Source: an uncultured Chthonomonas sp.
GTDB taxonomy: Bacteria > Armatimonadota > Chthonomonadetes > Chthonomonadales > Chthonomonadaceae
Length of the DNA stretch: 59,663 nucleotides
Reading direction: 5' to 3'
NCBI GenBank assembly: GCA_903859705.1
Contig: CAIONQ010000123.1
Span: forward strand, 1 to 59,663
Shown here: positions 50,349 through 57,995 of the stretch, one piece after another
How the letters are laid out: each line of letters opens with the position of its first letter
Position numbering within the stretch: the first letter of the stretch is position 1
Position numbers and translations under genes: made by a program
The notes under the pieces: generated by a model
Databases searched by the model: none
Seen by the model: the letters and a program-made list of their open reading frames with translations, nothing else
What the model was told of the DNA's origin: nothing

Positions 50349-51041
50349 TCACTCTGGCCGGGCAATTCCGAGCAGAGCCGGCAACTCTGCGACGGTGTGG
50401 ATAAGGTGGGTGAAAGGGCAGGCTTCCAGCTCCTCGCGAGTGTGAGAACCGCCGGTAACGCCAATTACCCATCCACAACGGGCAGAAGTGCCTTCATTCA
50501 GATCGCTGGGTGTATCTCCCACCTTCATAACGCTTTGCGTGCTATTAACCCCGGTTCGCTCCATCGCCTCAAATATCATATCCGGGTATGGGCGGCCATT
50601 TTCTACTTCATCGCTGGTTACGGTAGTATCCAGCAAGCCAGGATTGTTCCAGCCCAGCCTTTCAAGAATGGCATCTGCAATGTCTCGTGAAAAGCCGGTA
50701 TCCAGTGCCACCTTCACCCCGCTTGCCCTCAGCGCAGTAAACACGTTGGTAGCACCGGCGATCTCAACCACGCTTTCATCTTCCCTATAGAACTTAAGCA
50801 TGCGCTCCACAAAGTCGGCGTGGATTTTATCTACTGTGGCCAGATCTACGTGGCCTTGCTCCTGAAGCACAATCTCAATGGCCCGAGGCTTTGGCAGCCC
50901 CATTACGGTGTTGATCTGTGAGCGCGTGGTGTTTATGCCCGCCGCAGCGAGCGCTTCTGCAAGGCAACGATGAACGGCATCCCCATCATGCACGGTGGTG
51001 CCAGCCATATCAAAAACAACAAGTTCAGGGAGAATGGTCAT
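50349..51041 (-). CDS. Phosphonatase-like HAD hydrolase (TIGR03351-type)
   Basis: The protein has 230 residues. HAD motif I is VFDMAGTTVHDG; a cap motif MGLPKPRAIE carries Lys51 at the position of the Schiff-base lysine of phosphonoacetaldehyde hydrolase (PhnX). Motif II is ALDTGF and motif IV is KVGDTPSDLNEG. The expected reaction is C-P cleavage of phosphonoacetaldehyde or a close analogue to an aldehyde and phosphate. It is 27 bp downstream of the flavoprotein gene on the same strand. TIGR03351 and TIGR03364 proteins are known neighbours in aminophosphonate catabolism. No phosphonate transporter gene lies in the window. Confidence 0.85.
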   Translation of the reverse strand: MTILPELVVFDMAGTTVHDGDAVHRCLAEALAAAGINTTRSQINTVMGLPKPRAIEIVLQEQGHVDLATVDKIHADFVERMLKFYREDESVVEIAGATNVFTALRASGVKVALDTGFSRDIADAILERLGWNNPGLLDTTVTSDEVENGRPYPDMIFEAMERTGVNSTQSVMKVGDTPSDLNEGTSARCGWVIGVTGGSHTREELEACPFTHLIHTVAELPALLGIARPE

Positions 51042-51068
51042 GAATCCAGATTCCTACCTATCACTACG

Positions 51069-52208
51069 TCAATCCAGGGTTGTGGTTATCACGCGCTCGG
51101 CAAGGCCAAATGAAAGCGTCATGCCGTTGCCTCCTACGCCGGTTGTAATAACAACTCCCGGTTCCGGTCTCCCAACGAAGTAAAGATCTGTTGGGTGTTT
51201 CAGGTAAATGCCGTGCCATCGCTGCGAGATTCGCAAATCCGGGCAATTTAGAAAACCACTGAGGTAGTTAAGGATCAGCCCGTCTATTTCTTCACGGTCG
51301 AACGGAGTAATATCCGCTCCGTACTCGTGCGAATCGCCGATGGTAACCTCGCCATTTCCATTTTGAGATGCCATTACGTGAATGCCATACCTGTCAAAAT
51401 CCGGATTTCGTTCCGCGTATCGCGCTTGAAGTGCAGGCAGGGTTGGGCAATCTTTAAACGAGGTGTAGTGGCGGAGCGTGAGACCCGCAGCCAACATAGG
51501 GCCAAGGCGAAAAACATTGCCGTAAGGCTGGGACCGCATCATTTGCAGTTTGCAGCGTCTGAAACCCTGATTTTCCAGCAGTTCCGGGTAGAGGGTCTGG
51601 GTATCGTCACCCGAGCAGACCCAGAGCCGCTCTGCATGCCACTGTTCACCGCCTGCAACTACACGCGGTGAATGGAAAGCTGTAACGGCAGTGTTGAATG
51701 CGAATTTCACCCCATACTTCGCTTCTAAGAACGCAGGAATGGAAGCAACGGTAAGCCTGGGATCCACGCATGTTTCATCTGCACTCCAGAGAGCGCATCG
51801 AAGGTTCTCGGCAAGTATGGCGGATGACTTGTTTAGTGCCTGGGCTGCGGTAAGCAGTTCATAGCCATACCGTTCGGCTTCTCTATCTGCAAACTCATGT
51901 AGCACAGCCGCTTCATCATCGGCGTAAGCCAGGTGCAGAGATCCCACTCTTTCGTGCCAGATACCGGCTTCAGCAAGTAGTTCCAGCCATATTTCACGGC
52001 TGCGGAGCGCAAGCTCACGGTTGTGGCCAGCCGTTTGGCCAATGGGCCAAATCATACCGAAGTTGCGTACAGAGGCTCCCTGAGCTCGCTGCGATCGCTC
52101 AAATACGATGACTTTGCGGCCCCTCCTGGCAAGAGTGTAAGCATGTGCCAGGCCGAGAATTCCCGCGCCAACAACGGCATCGTCAAAACTAATCGAACGA
52201 AAATCCAT
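51069..52208 (-). CDS. FAD-dependent oxidoreductase, TIGR03364-type (aminophosphonate-linked)
   Basis: The protein has 379 residues. The Rossmann FAD motif is DDAVVGAGILGLAHAYTLARRG with the acidic end VFERS. A family-like block GASVRNFGMIWPIGQ follows, and a C-terminal FAD loop PEPGVVITTGVGGNGMTLSFG. It belongs to the glycine-oxidase/DAO branch. TIGR03364 members were noted for synteny with the TIGR03351 phosphonatase-like enzymes and are expected to oxidise an aminophosphonate, releasing an imine or aldehyde. The start is ATG 52208 and a shared 200-bp region separates it from the divergent RidA gene. Confidence 0.85.
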   Translation of the reverse strand: MDFRSISFDDAVVGAGILGLAHAYTLARRGRKVIVFERSQRAQGASVRNFGMIWPIGQTAGHNRELALRSREIWLELLAEAGIWHERVGSLHLAYADDEAAVLHEFADREAERYGYELLTAAQALNKSSAILAENLRCALWSADETCVDPRLTVASIPAFLEAKYGVKFAFNTAVTAFHSPRVVAGGEQWHAERLWVCSGDDTQTLYPELLENQGFRRCKLQMMRSQPYGNVFRLGPMLAAGLTLRHYTSFKDCPTLPALQARYAERNPDFDRYGIHVMASQNGNGEVTIGDSHEYGADITPFDREEIDGLILNYLSGFLNCPDLRISQRWHGIYLKHPTDLYFVGRPEPGVVITTGVGGNGMTLSFGLAERVITTTLD

Positions 52209-52256
52209 ACTGTCTCCCAGTTACAAGAGTATGCTGCCAGTTCCCGGCTATTTATA

Positions 52257-52269
52257 CCTGCCTGGCAGG
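52257..52269. promoter_or_regulatory. Perfect 6-1-6 palindrome in the divergent region, candidate operator
   Basis: CCTGCC T GGCAGG (52257-52269) lies in the only intergenic region shared by the flavoprotein and RidA genes. Its exact symmetry and position suit a shared operator, but no regulator gene is adjacent. Confidence 0.4.
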
Positions 52270-52408
52270 CAATCCTATACACCAAAATATGTGTGTCGCA
52301 AACATTTTACAGAGATTTAACAATTCCGGGTCCAGAAACCGTGCAGGGAGTAGAGGAAGCCGCATCGAACAGCACCCGGGAACTGAACACTGAAGGGAAC
52401 CGCAACCG

Positions 52409-52888
52409 TTGATAGTAGAAGCCAAACTGGAAAAGCTGGGGCTTTGGCTGCCGGAGCCGATTAAGCCGCCAGCCGGGGTAGTGTTGCCATTTGCAATGGT
52501 GCACGTAAAGGGAAAGCGGGGCATAATTGCCGGGCATGGCCCACAAAACCCGGATGGCACTGTGGCGGGGCCATTTGGAAAGGTGGGGGCTGAGGTAAGC
52601 GTAGAACAAGCGTATATGGCAGCAAGATCCACAGCGCTCTCTATGCTGGCAAATATTAAGCGCGAGTTGGGGGATCTGGATAGAGTGGCTTCCTGGGTGC
52701 GCGTGTTTGGTATGGTAAACTCAGCGCCGGAGTTTGACAGGCACCCTTCGGTAATAAATGGATTTTCAGACCTGATACTGGAGCTATATGGGCCGGAACG
52801 CGGAAGGCATGCGCGTTCGGCCATTGGAGTTGCCGCACTTCCATTTCGCATCTGTGTGGAAGTTGAAGCTGAAGTGGAAATCGAATAA
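52409..52888 (+). CDS. RidA/YjgF/YER057c-family protein
   Basis: The protein has 159 residues. Typical family features: GIIAGHGPQNPDGTVAGPFGKVG, a helix VEQAYMAARSTALSMLANIK, RVFGMVNSAPEFDRHPSV and the closing RSAIGVAALPFRICVEVEAE. The C-terminal Arg of canonical RidA (near RSA) is retained, a residue used in imine hydrolysis. The TTG start has GAAGGGA ~10 nt upstream. The gene is divergent from the flavoprotein gene. RidA proteins destroy reactive enamine/imine products, which is exactly what a flavin-dependent amine oxidase produces. Confidence 0.88.
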   Translation: MIVEAKLEKLGLWLPEPIKPPAGVVLPFAMVHVKGKRGIIAGHGPQNPDGTVAGPFGKVGAEVSVEQAYMAARSTALSMLANIKRELGDLDRVASWVRVFGMVNSAPEFDRHPSVINGFSDLILELYGPERGRHARSAIGVAALPFRICVEVEAEVEIE

Positions 52889-53052
52889 TAGCATTGTCTT
52901 ATGGTTATCTTCAAACGGCCGTGCAATAAAATAGCCACTCTCAGGGTAAAATAGTGGAGTGACACAGCGGTTCTACGTGTCCTCTTTCAATTCACTGTGG
53001 TTTGCCGTCCAGTCTTACCCCATCTCTATGGTTTCCAGATCCAACTGCTGAT

Positions 53053-54297
53053 ATGTCCAGGAAATATCGTATAGCCGTCGCAGGCTTCGGAGTGGCAGGT
53101 GCTGCCGCCGCTGCAATGCTTGCTCAAGCGGGTCATTCCGTAACGGTTTTTGAACAAGCACCCGAACTGTTGCCAGTAGGGCACGGGATTTTGCTGCAGG
53201 TATCGGGCCAGATAGTGCTCAAACGCCTGGGCCTGCTACGCATTGTCACGGCTCAAAGTGAGCCGCTTGATGGGGTGCACGTTCAATCTGCCACTGGCCG
53301 CACGTTTTTACGCTTGAGATATGAAGAGGCGATGCCTGGCTACAGAGGCTACGGTGTTTCGCGGGCAGTATTGATGGAAGCCCTGAAGTTTGCCGCCGAT
53401 CGTGCGGGTGTCGAAGTAGTAACCGGTGTCGAAGTTGCAGACTGGTTTGAAGAAAACAACGGGGTTGAGCTTGTATCTGGTACTGCAGAACTGCTAGGAC
53501 ATTTCGACTTTATTATTGCTGCGGACGGTTCGCGTTCGAGGTTGCGTGGTAGGTGCTTCCCGGTTCTAAAAGTGCCGGAATACAGCTACGGCGCGTTCTG
53601 GATTACTGGCAAGAGCACTCAGGTTCGCGGACACTTGAAACAGGTTGTTTATGGATCCGAGCGTCTGTTGGGGATACTGCCTGTTGGTGATGGTAACTGC
53701 ACACTTTTCTGGGGCTTGCATAAAACTGCAATGGAAGGTGCCCGCATCCGGGGGGTCGATGACTGGTGCTCCCTTGTAGAAGAATATTGCCCTGAAGCTA
53801 GAGAAATATTGAGCGACGTATATAACTGGGAACGTGTAGTTCCAGCCACATATCGCCGCTGTTCGTTGGATACAATATTCACCAGGAATGCGGTATTTAT
53901 CGGCGATGCGGCGCATTCTATGAGCCCACACCTCGGTCAGGGTGCCAATCTGGGACTGATGGATGCTGCGTTATTGACCGATGCGCTGGAAACCACAAAC
54001 AGTTTTGAAGAGGCAGCTGCTGCCATGCAGCGCTCACAGCACGGAATGGTGAGGTACTACTATGGGTTATCTCGCTGGTTATCACCGTTTTTTCAAACCG
54101 ATGCAACTCCGCTGGCATGGGCACGAGATATCGCATTGCCTGTGATGAACAAAGTATCGCCTGTGCGAAAGGTGATGACCAAATCAATGGCTGGTGTAAA
54201 ACAGGGAATGTTTTCATCCATTGATTACACAAACCTTTTGCCAGCGAGTGTAAAAAAGCCAGCCAGACAAGAGAACCCGGAGAATACCACTTCATAG
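53053..54297 (+). CDS. FAD-dependent monooxygenase (PHBH/UbiH-type)
   Basis: The protein has 414 residues. The N-terminal Rossmann motif is RIAVAGFGVAGAAAAAMLAQAG with VFEQAP. DFIIAADGSRSRLR gives the DG motif and FIGDAAHSMSPHLGQGANLG the GD FAD-binding loop, diagnostic of class A flavoprotein hydroxylases. The substrate is unknown; the family includes phenol, kynurenine and quinone-pathway hydroxylases. No pathway partner is close. A longer start at 53002 is possible but no strong ribosome site precedes either. Confidence 0.88.
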   Translation: MSRKYRIAVAGFGVAGAAAAAMLAQAGHSVTVFEQAPELLPVGHGILLQVSGQIVLKRLGLLRIVTAQSEPLDGVHVQSATGRTFLRLRYEEAMPGYRGYGVSRAVLMEALKFAADRAGVEVVTGVEVADWFEENNGVELVSGTAELLGHFDFIIAADGSRSRLRGRCFPVLKVPEYSYGAFWITGKSTQVRGHLKQVVYGSERLLGILPVGDGNCTLFWGLHKTAMEGARIRGVDDWCSLVEEYCPEAREILSDVYNWERVVPATYRRCSLDTIFTRNAVFIGDAAHSMSPHLGQGANLGLMDAALLTDALETTNSFEEAAAAMQRSQHGMVRYYYGLSRWLSPFFQTDATPLAWARDIALPVMNKVSPVRKVMTKSMAGVKQGMFSSIDYTNLLPASVKKPARQENPENTTS

Positions 54298-54349
54298 TGT
54301 CTGGTTACATTCGGCAACTGTAAGGTTATGTTTGACCACCGAGGCCACA

Positions 54350-54847
54350 ATGAACAAACTTGGCTATATTATTTCGCTGTTCGTGCTTACAATGATTATT
54401 TGCGACGGCACGTTGTGCCAGGAAACCAGGCATTTCGCGATCCAATGCGAAGTTACCGGCCTGAGAAATCAACGCGGAAAGTTGCATCTCGCTCTTTTTG
54501 GCGGAATGGCAGGTGGTAAAGGATTCCCGGGGTCGGACAAAGATGCCCTGAAGGTACAGACCCTCCAGGCAGACACTGCAATTGCCGCCCCAGTAATTGC
54601 GGGAAAACCTCAGGTATATACTCTCAAATGTAGTTTTGCAGACCTGCCTCCGGGCCGGTATGCTATAGCCGTATACCATGATGAGAACTCAAACGGAAAG
54701 CTTGATACCTATTGGTACGGCAAACCGCGAGAGGGAGCCGCGGCTTCCAACAATCCCCATCCCAGTTTCCGTGCGCCTAACTTTAAAGAATCGAGCTTTG
54801 AACTCTCGGATAGTCAAACTATTGCGTTGAAGATGTGGTATCCCTGA
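54350..54847 (+). CDS. DUF2141 secreted protein
   Basis: The protein has 165 residues with a signal peptide (LGYIISLFVLTMIICDGTLC). The mature part has the DUF2141 hallmark near its end: LPPGRYAIAVYHDENSNGKL, then WYGKPREGAAASNNPHPSF and APNFKESSFEL. This is an extracytoplasmic beta-sandwich family of unknown function. GAGG lies upstream of the ATG. The lipid kinase gene follows 57 bp downstream. Confidence 0.9.
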   Translation: MNKLGYIISLFVLTMIICDGTLCQETRHFAIQCEVTGLRNQRGKLHLALFGGMAGGKGFPGSDKDALKVQTLQADTAIAAPVIAGKPQVYTLKCSFADLPPGRYAIAVYHDENSNGKLDTYWYGKPREGAAASNNPHPSFRAPNFKESSFELSDSQTIALKMWYP

Positions 54848-54904
54848 TTTAGAATATATCCAGCTTCTCCCATGGTAAATGCCGCAGAAAGGCGAAGTCG
54901 TATA

Positions 54905-55855
54905 ATGACGCGTCGCGTTTGCGCAGTGCTTAACCCAACAGCTGGCAGTTGGAAAAGATACCGGCAGGGAACCACCGCTGAGGGCCGCGATCACATCGTC
55001 AATAGCTGGTTTGCAGGCAGCCCTCATCCCTTTGAGCTAACAATTCTGGAAACGCGCACTGCCGGAGACGGCTCAGAATGCGCCATCCGCGCCGTGCGAA
55101 GTGGTGCTGATACCGTTATGGCGGTGGGCGGCGACGGTACAATAAGGGAAGTACTGGAAGGACTGTGTGCCTGTAATGATGCCGCTCGGCTCGGCATCAT
55201 ACCCACAGGGACGGCGAATGTGCTTGCCAGAGCCATGCGTATTCCAGTAAACGATGCGCCAAATGCGGCCAACATAGCCGTAGGCGAGTTTGAAAAGCGC
55301 ATCGACCTTGGCACCTGTAATGGCCAACTGTTCGCCCTCCATGCTGGTATCGGCTTAGACGCAATGGCAGTGCATTCCATCTCACCCAGACTCAAACTCA
55401 GAACTGGCAAATTTGCATATGTGGTATCTGCAGTAAAGGCGGCTGTGGGGGCGCGCTCATGCGCCTTCACCGTGACATATGGTGAAGGCAATTCTGAAGT
55501 TGCAACCTCGACTTATAGTTCCGATCAGCTGTTCGCTGCAAATTTTCGCTTATATGCTGGCAGTTACGCTCTGGCACCTGAAACAGAGGTAAGTGCGCAT
55601 GATGGCTATCTTAACCTGATTGTTTGTAAGCCGGCTAGTTCAGGGTTAACGGCGTTATTTCGTGAGGCCATCCACTTACAGCGTGGAACGACCTTTGAGC
55701 ATGCCGCCACCAGATATTCAGGGGCAGCGTTTAGTGTGACATGCAACCCACAGATGCCAATTCAGCTGGATGGAGACCCATCCGGGTGGACTCCCGCGAA
55801 GATAAAGGTTATTCCCGGAGCAGTTCGGGTAGCCTGCCTACCAGACAATCAGTGA
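54905..55855 (+). CDS. Diacylglycerol/lipid kinase-family protein
   Basis: The protein has 316 residues. Family motifs are NPTAG (near residue 10), AVGGDGTIREVLEGL and IIPTGTANVLARAM, followed by the C-terminal lobe with AGIGLDAMAVHSI. These residues bind ATP and the lipid hydroxyl in DagK/YegS-type kinases. The substrate may be diacylglycerol, sphingoid base or a polyprenol-type alcohol; it cannot be told from sequence. ATG 54905 is preferred, because the family starts close to the NPTAG strand; a longer start at 54872 is weak. It is a soluble or peripheral membrane enzyme. Confidence 0.92.
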   Translation: MTRRVCAVLNPTAGSWKRYRQGTTAEGRDHIVNSWFAGSPHPFELTILETRTAGDGSECAIRAVRSGADTVMAVGGDGTIREVLEGLCACNDAARLGIIPTGTANVLARAMRIPVNDAPNAANIAVGEFEKRIDLGTCNGQLFALHAGIGLDAMAVHSISPRLKLRTGKFAYVVSAVKAAVGARSCAFTVTYGEGNSEVATSTYSSDQLFAANFRLYAGSYALAPETEVSAHDGYLNLIVCKPASSGLTALFREAIHLQRGTTFEHAATRYSGAAFSVTCNPQMPIQLDGDPSGWTPAKIKVIPGAVRVACLPDNQ

Positions 55856-56108
55856 AACATTTTGGTGCTGCACTTTGCCGTTTTAGTGCAGCCAAACCGA
55901 GCGGATTTCAATATCCAAATTATGTGGAGATTGTAACGAATTGATTGATGCAGCAACAGATGCCAATTGTTGTTGCTTGCATCGGGTAAACTCCTGTTGC
56001 CCATAAGGGGCATTATGTTAGCCCGAACGCGCACGCAAGAGATTAGCAGCTATGGATTCTGCACCCCTCTGGCTACTTGCGTATATCCCGTTTACATAGT
56101 GTTAAATG

Positions 56109-56138
56109 TAGACATAAGTCTATTTTATGCAGTATAAT
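56109..56138 (+). promoter_or_regulatory. Promoter of the DinB-like gene
   Basis: TAGACA (56109-56114) and a perfect TATAAT (56133-56138) are separated by 18 bp. The leader would be about 25 nt and carries AAAGGAG ahead of ATG 56170. The rest of 55856-56108 shows no gene. Confidence 0.75.
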
Positions 56139-56169
56139 CGTGCCAGCAGTTCACAAAGGAGTACCCAAT

Positions 56170-56622
56170 ATGAAACCAACCCCACAGCTGTTTATCAGCT
56201 CGCTTACAACCAAGGCCGCCGCGGACCTGACCACCGCCGTAGAAGCACTGCCCGAGGAAAAACGGGCGTGGCAGCCACTGGATAAGGGACGATCGGCCCT
56301 GGATCAGGCTGCAGAGTGCGCTATTCTCAACGGATTTACCGTACAGCTTATCAACTCTCGCGTGTTTCCTTCAGATTTTAGCTACGAAGCATTCACGGCC
56401 AGCAAAGAGGCTTTGGCTGCCAATTGGGATGCTGTGAAGGCGGAACTGGAAGCGAATACTGCGGCCGTAGTGGCCGCCATCGAAACTGTATCCGATGACG
56501 ATCTGGCAATTGAAATTGATATGCCCTGGGGCCGCCATACCATGGGCCAGATAATGGCGTATCCTTACTGGAATATGAGCTACCACGAGGGGCAAGTTAA
56601 CTTCATCGCGTCTCTGCTTTAA
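56170..56622 (+). CDS. DinB-like four-helix protein
   Basis: The protein has 150 residues and is all-alpha. It reads like the DinB/YfiT superfamily: LTTAVEALPEEKRAWQPL, RSALDQAAECAIL, then WGRHTMGQIMAYPYWNMSYHEGQVNFI, whose last helix carries the His typical of the metal site. The usual first-helix His is replaced (DQAAECAIL), so the metal site may be altered. DinB-like enzymes include bacillithiol- or mycothiol-dependent transferases, but no specific reaction can be given. AAAGGAG and a good promoter precede ATG 56170. A strong terminator follows. Confidence 0.82.
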   Translation: MKPTPQLFISSLTTKAAADLTTAVEALPEEKRAWQPLDKGRSALDQAAECAILNGFTVQLINSRVFPSDFSYEAFTASKEALAANWDAVKAELEANTAAVVAAIETVSDDDLAIEIDMPWGRHTMGQIMAYPYWNMSYHEGQVNFIASLL

Positions 56623-56650
56623 TCGCGGCGACTCTCCCTGAAACAGTCTC

Positions 56651-56684
56651 GAGCCTGTTCCATATCAAATGATGGAACAGGCTC
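56651..56684 (+). terminator. Strong intrinsic terminator after the DinB-like gene
   Basis: GAGCCTGTTCCAT (56651-56663) pairs perfectly over 13 bp with ATGGAACAGGCTC (56672-56684), 8-nt loop, then GTTGTGATT. The stem is long; the U-tract is modest. Confidence 0.75.
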
Positions 56685-56773
56685 GTTGTGATTAAAGTGC
56701 GTAGGATATCCTGTTGCTACAGAGGAATACTGCTTTATTGATTAGGTTACAGATGGCACCAGGGAGACAAGCG

Positions 56774-57574
56774 GTGAACAAATCAGAAGCTCCAGAGACT
56801 ACAAAAGCACGCAGAAGGTTTCTGTTCTCCGGGCTGTTGGCGGGCGTAACCGCCCTGATTAAACCTAACTCTGCTGCTGCGGAGCAAGACGATACCCTTC
56901 GGCAAGGTGGAGTGGTACATGATCGCCTGCGGAAGGGCAATCCAACCCAACAACCGTTGGATTCTATGGTAGTGTTTGAACGCGGCGACACAAGTAATGG
57001 ACGCGCAATGACCCATGAGGTGCTTTCACTTATCCATGAGGAGAAAGGGAAGAAGTCATTTCCATGGACCCTTTATGCCAGCCTCGACACGCATCATGAA
57101 CAGGGCGATGCGTGTGTTGTTTGCTCTCGATTACACAAGCATGGGCCGGGCTGGTCTAGCGGCTTGCACTCCGAGGTGTTTACTCACAGCCGTGCAGTAG
57201 CTCTGGGTGTAAACATTGAAATGAGCTGCGATTATGTTGGCCCAGAAGCTACTAACGTAATTGGCCTGAACATTCAGGCTGTAGGTGGGCCAACTGTGAT
57301 GCAGTATGGCATTCAGGTGCATGATGGACAGGGAAGCTTTCAAACTGGGATCGGGCTAAATGGCAAGGGCAAAACCGGGTTGGATATTGCTGGGAAATTC
57401 GGCACCGGCATAAATATGAATGGAAACAGCATTCGTCTTGCAGAGGGTGCCACTATCGAGTTTGGAGATCAGGGTCAAATCAAGCTTCGGTACCATAACG
57501 GCAGGATCGAGTTTATGAATGGAGATCGCTGCATTGGCCATCTCGATGTAAACGGTGCGGACCACGCGTTATGA
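56774..57574 (+). CDS. Tat-type secreted protein of unknown function
   Basis: The protein has 266 residues. A Tat-like signal (KARRRFLFSGLLAGVTALI) precedes a charged linker (DTLRQGG) and a Gly/Asn-rich C-terminal part (GIGLNGKGKTGLDIAGKFGTGINMNG), which resembles the glycine-rich trimeric stems of surface or tail-spike-like proteins. The closing FMNGDRCIGHLDVNG suggests a final beta unit. GGGAG (56762-56766) lies 7 nt before GTG 56774; upstream ATG and TTG starts are poorly placed. It overlaps the next gene by 4 nt (ATGA). No catalytic motif is visible. Confidence 0.6.
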   Translation: MNKSEAPETTKARRRFLFSGLLAGVTALIKPNSAAAEQDDTLRQGGVVHDRLRKGNPTQQPLDSMVVFERGDTSNGRAMTHEVLSLIHEEKGKKSFPWTLYASLDTHHEQGDACVVCSRLHKHGPGWSSGLHSEVFTHSRAVALGVNIEMSCDYVGPEATNVIGLNIQAVGGPTVMQYGIQVHDGQGSFQTGIGLNGKGKTGLDIAGKFGTGINMNGNSIRLAEGATIEFGDQGQIKLRYHNGRIEFMNGDRCIGHLDVNGADHAL

Positions 57575-57967
57575 TGAATTTGTTGGGTTGTATAGTTACA
57601 TTAATAGCCTCCGGTATTACCGCACCCGGGCAGAAACCCTTAGTAGCGCCGCCTGTGGATGTAAAGCAGGGACAGAGAAAAGGTGCTCTAACCAGGGCAT
57701 TTGCCACGGTAAATCTTGGAACCAATGGCGGGCCAGTGGCTGTGCATGTGTACCAGGCTCCCATCAAGAGACGGCGCGGAAAGTTATGTGCGAAGCAAGA
57801 AACTGCGGGGCACAGCACGGGTTATAGACACAAACCAGTATACGCTGCTTGCTCCTGGCAAGTTTGCGGTTACGCTTGGGGCACAAGTTTCTCAGGAGCG
57901 TGCACGGTCAATAGAAGTGCGCCTGCTCAAATCTGGTATAAAAACGCAGGTGAAACGGGCATGGTAG
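57571..57967 (+). pseudogene. Small secreted protein gene broken by a +1 frameshift
   Basis: The ATG at 57571 gives MMNLLGCIVTLIASGITAPG, a signal-type start, and continues in frame to about 57773 (VAVHVYQAPIK). That frame then loses protein character. A frame one base ahead takes over as GAESYVRSKKLRGTARVIDT, QYTLLAPGKFAVTLGAQVSQ and RLLKSGIKTQVKRAW, ending at TAG 57965-57967. The two halves make a sensible ~130-residue secreted protein if one base is removed near 57765-57785. Either the gene is inactivated or there is a sequencing insertion. It lies between the Tat-type protein and the DUF4838 gene in a coupled row. Confidence 0.65.
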
Positions 57968-57995
57968 CCAGCACCTGTTCGGTGGAGTGTTGAAT

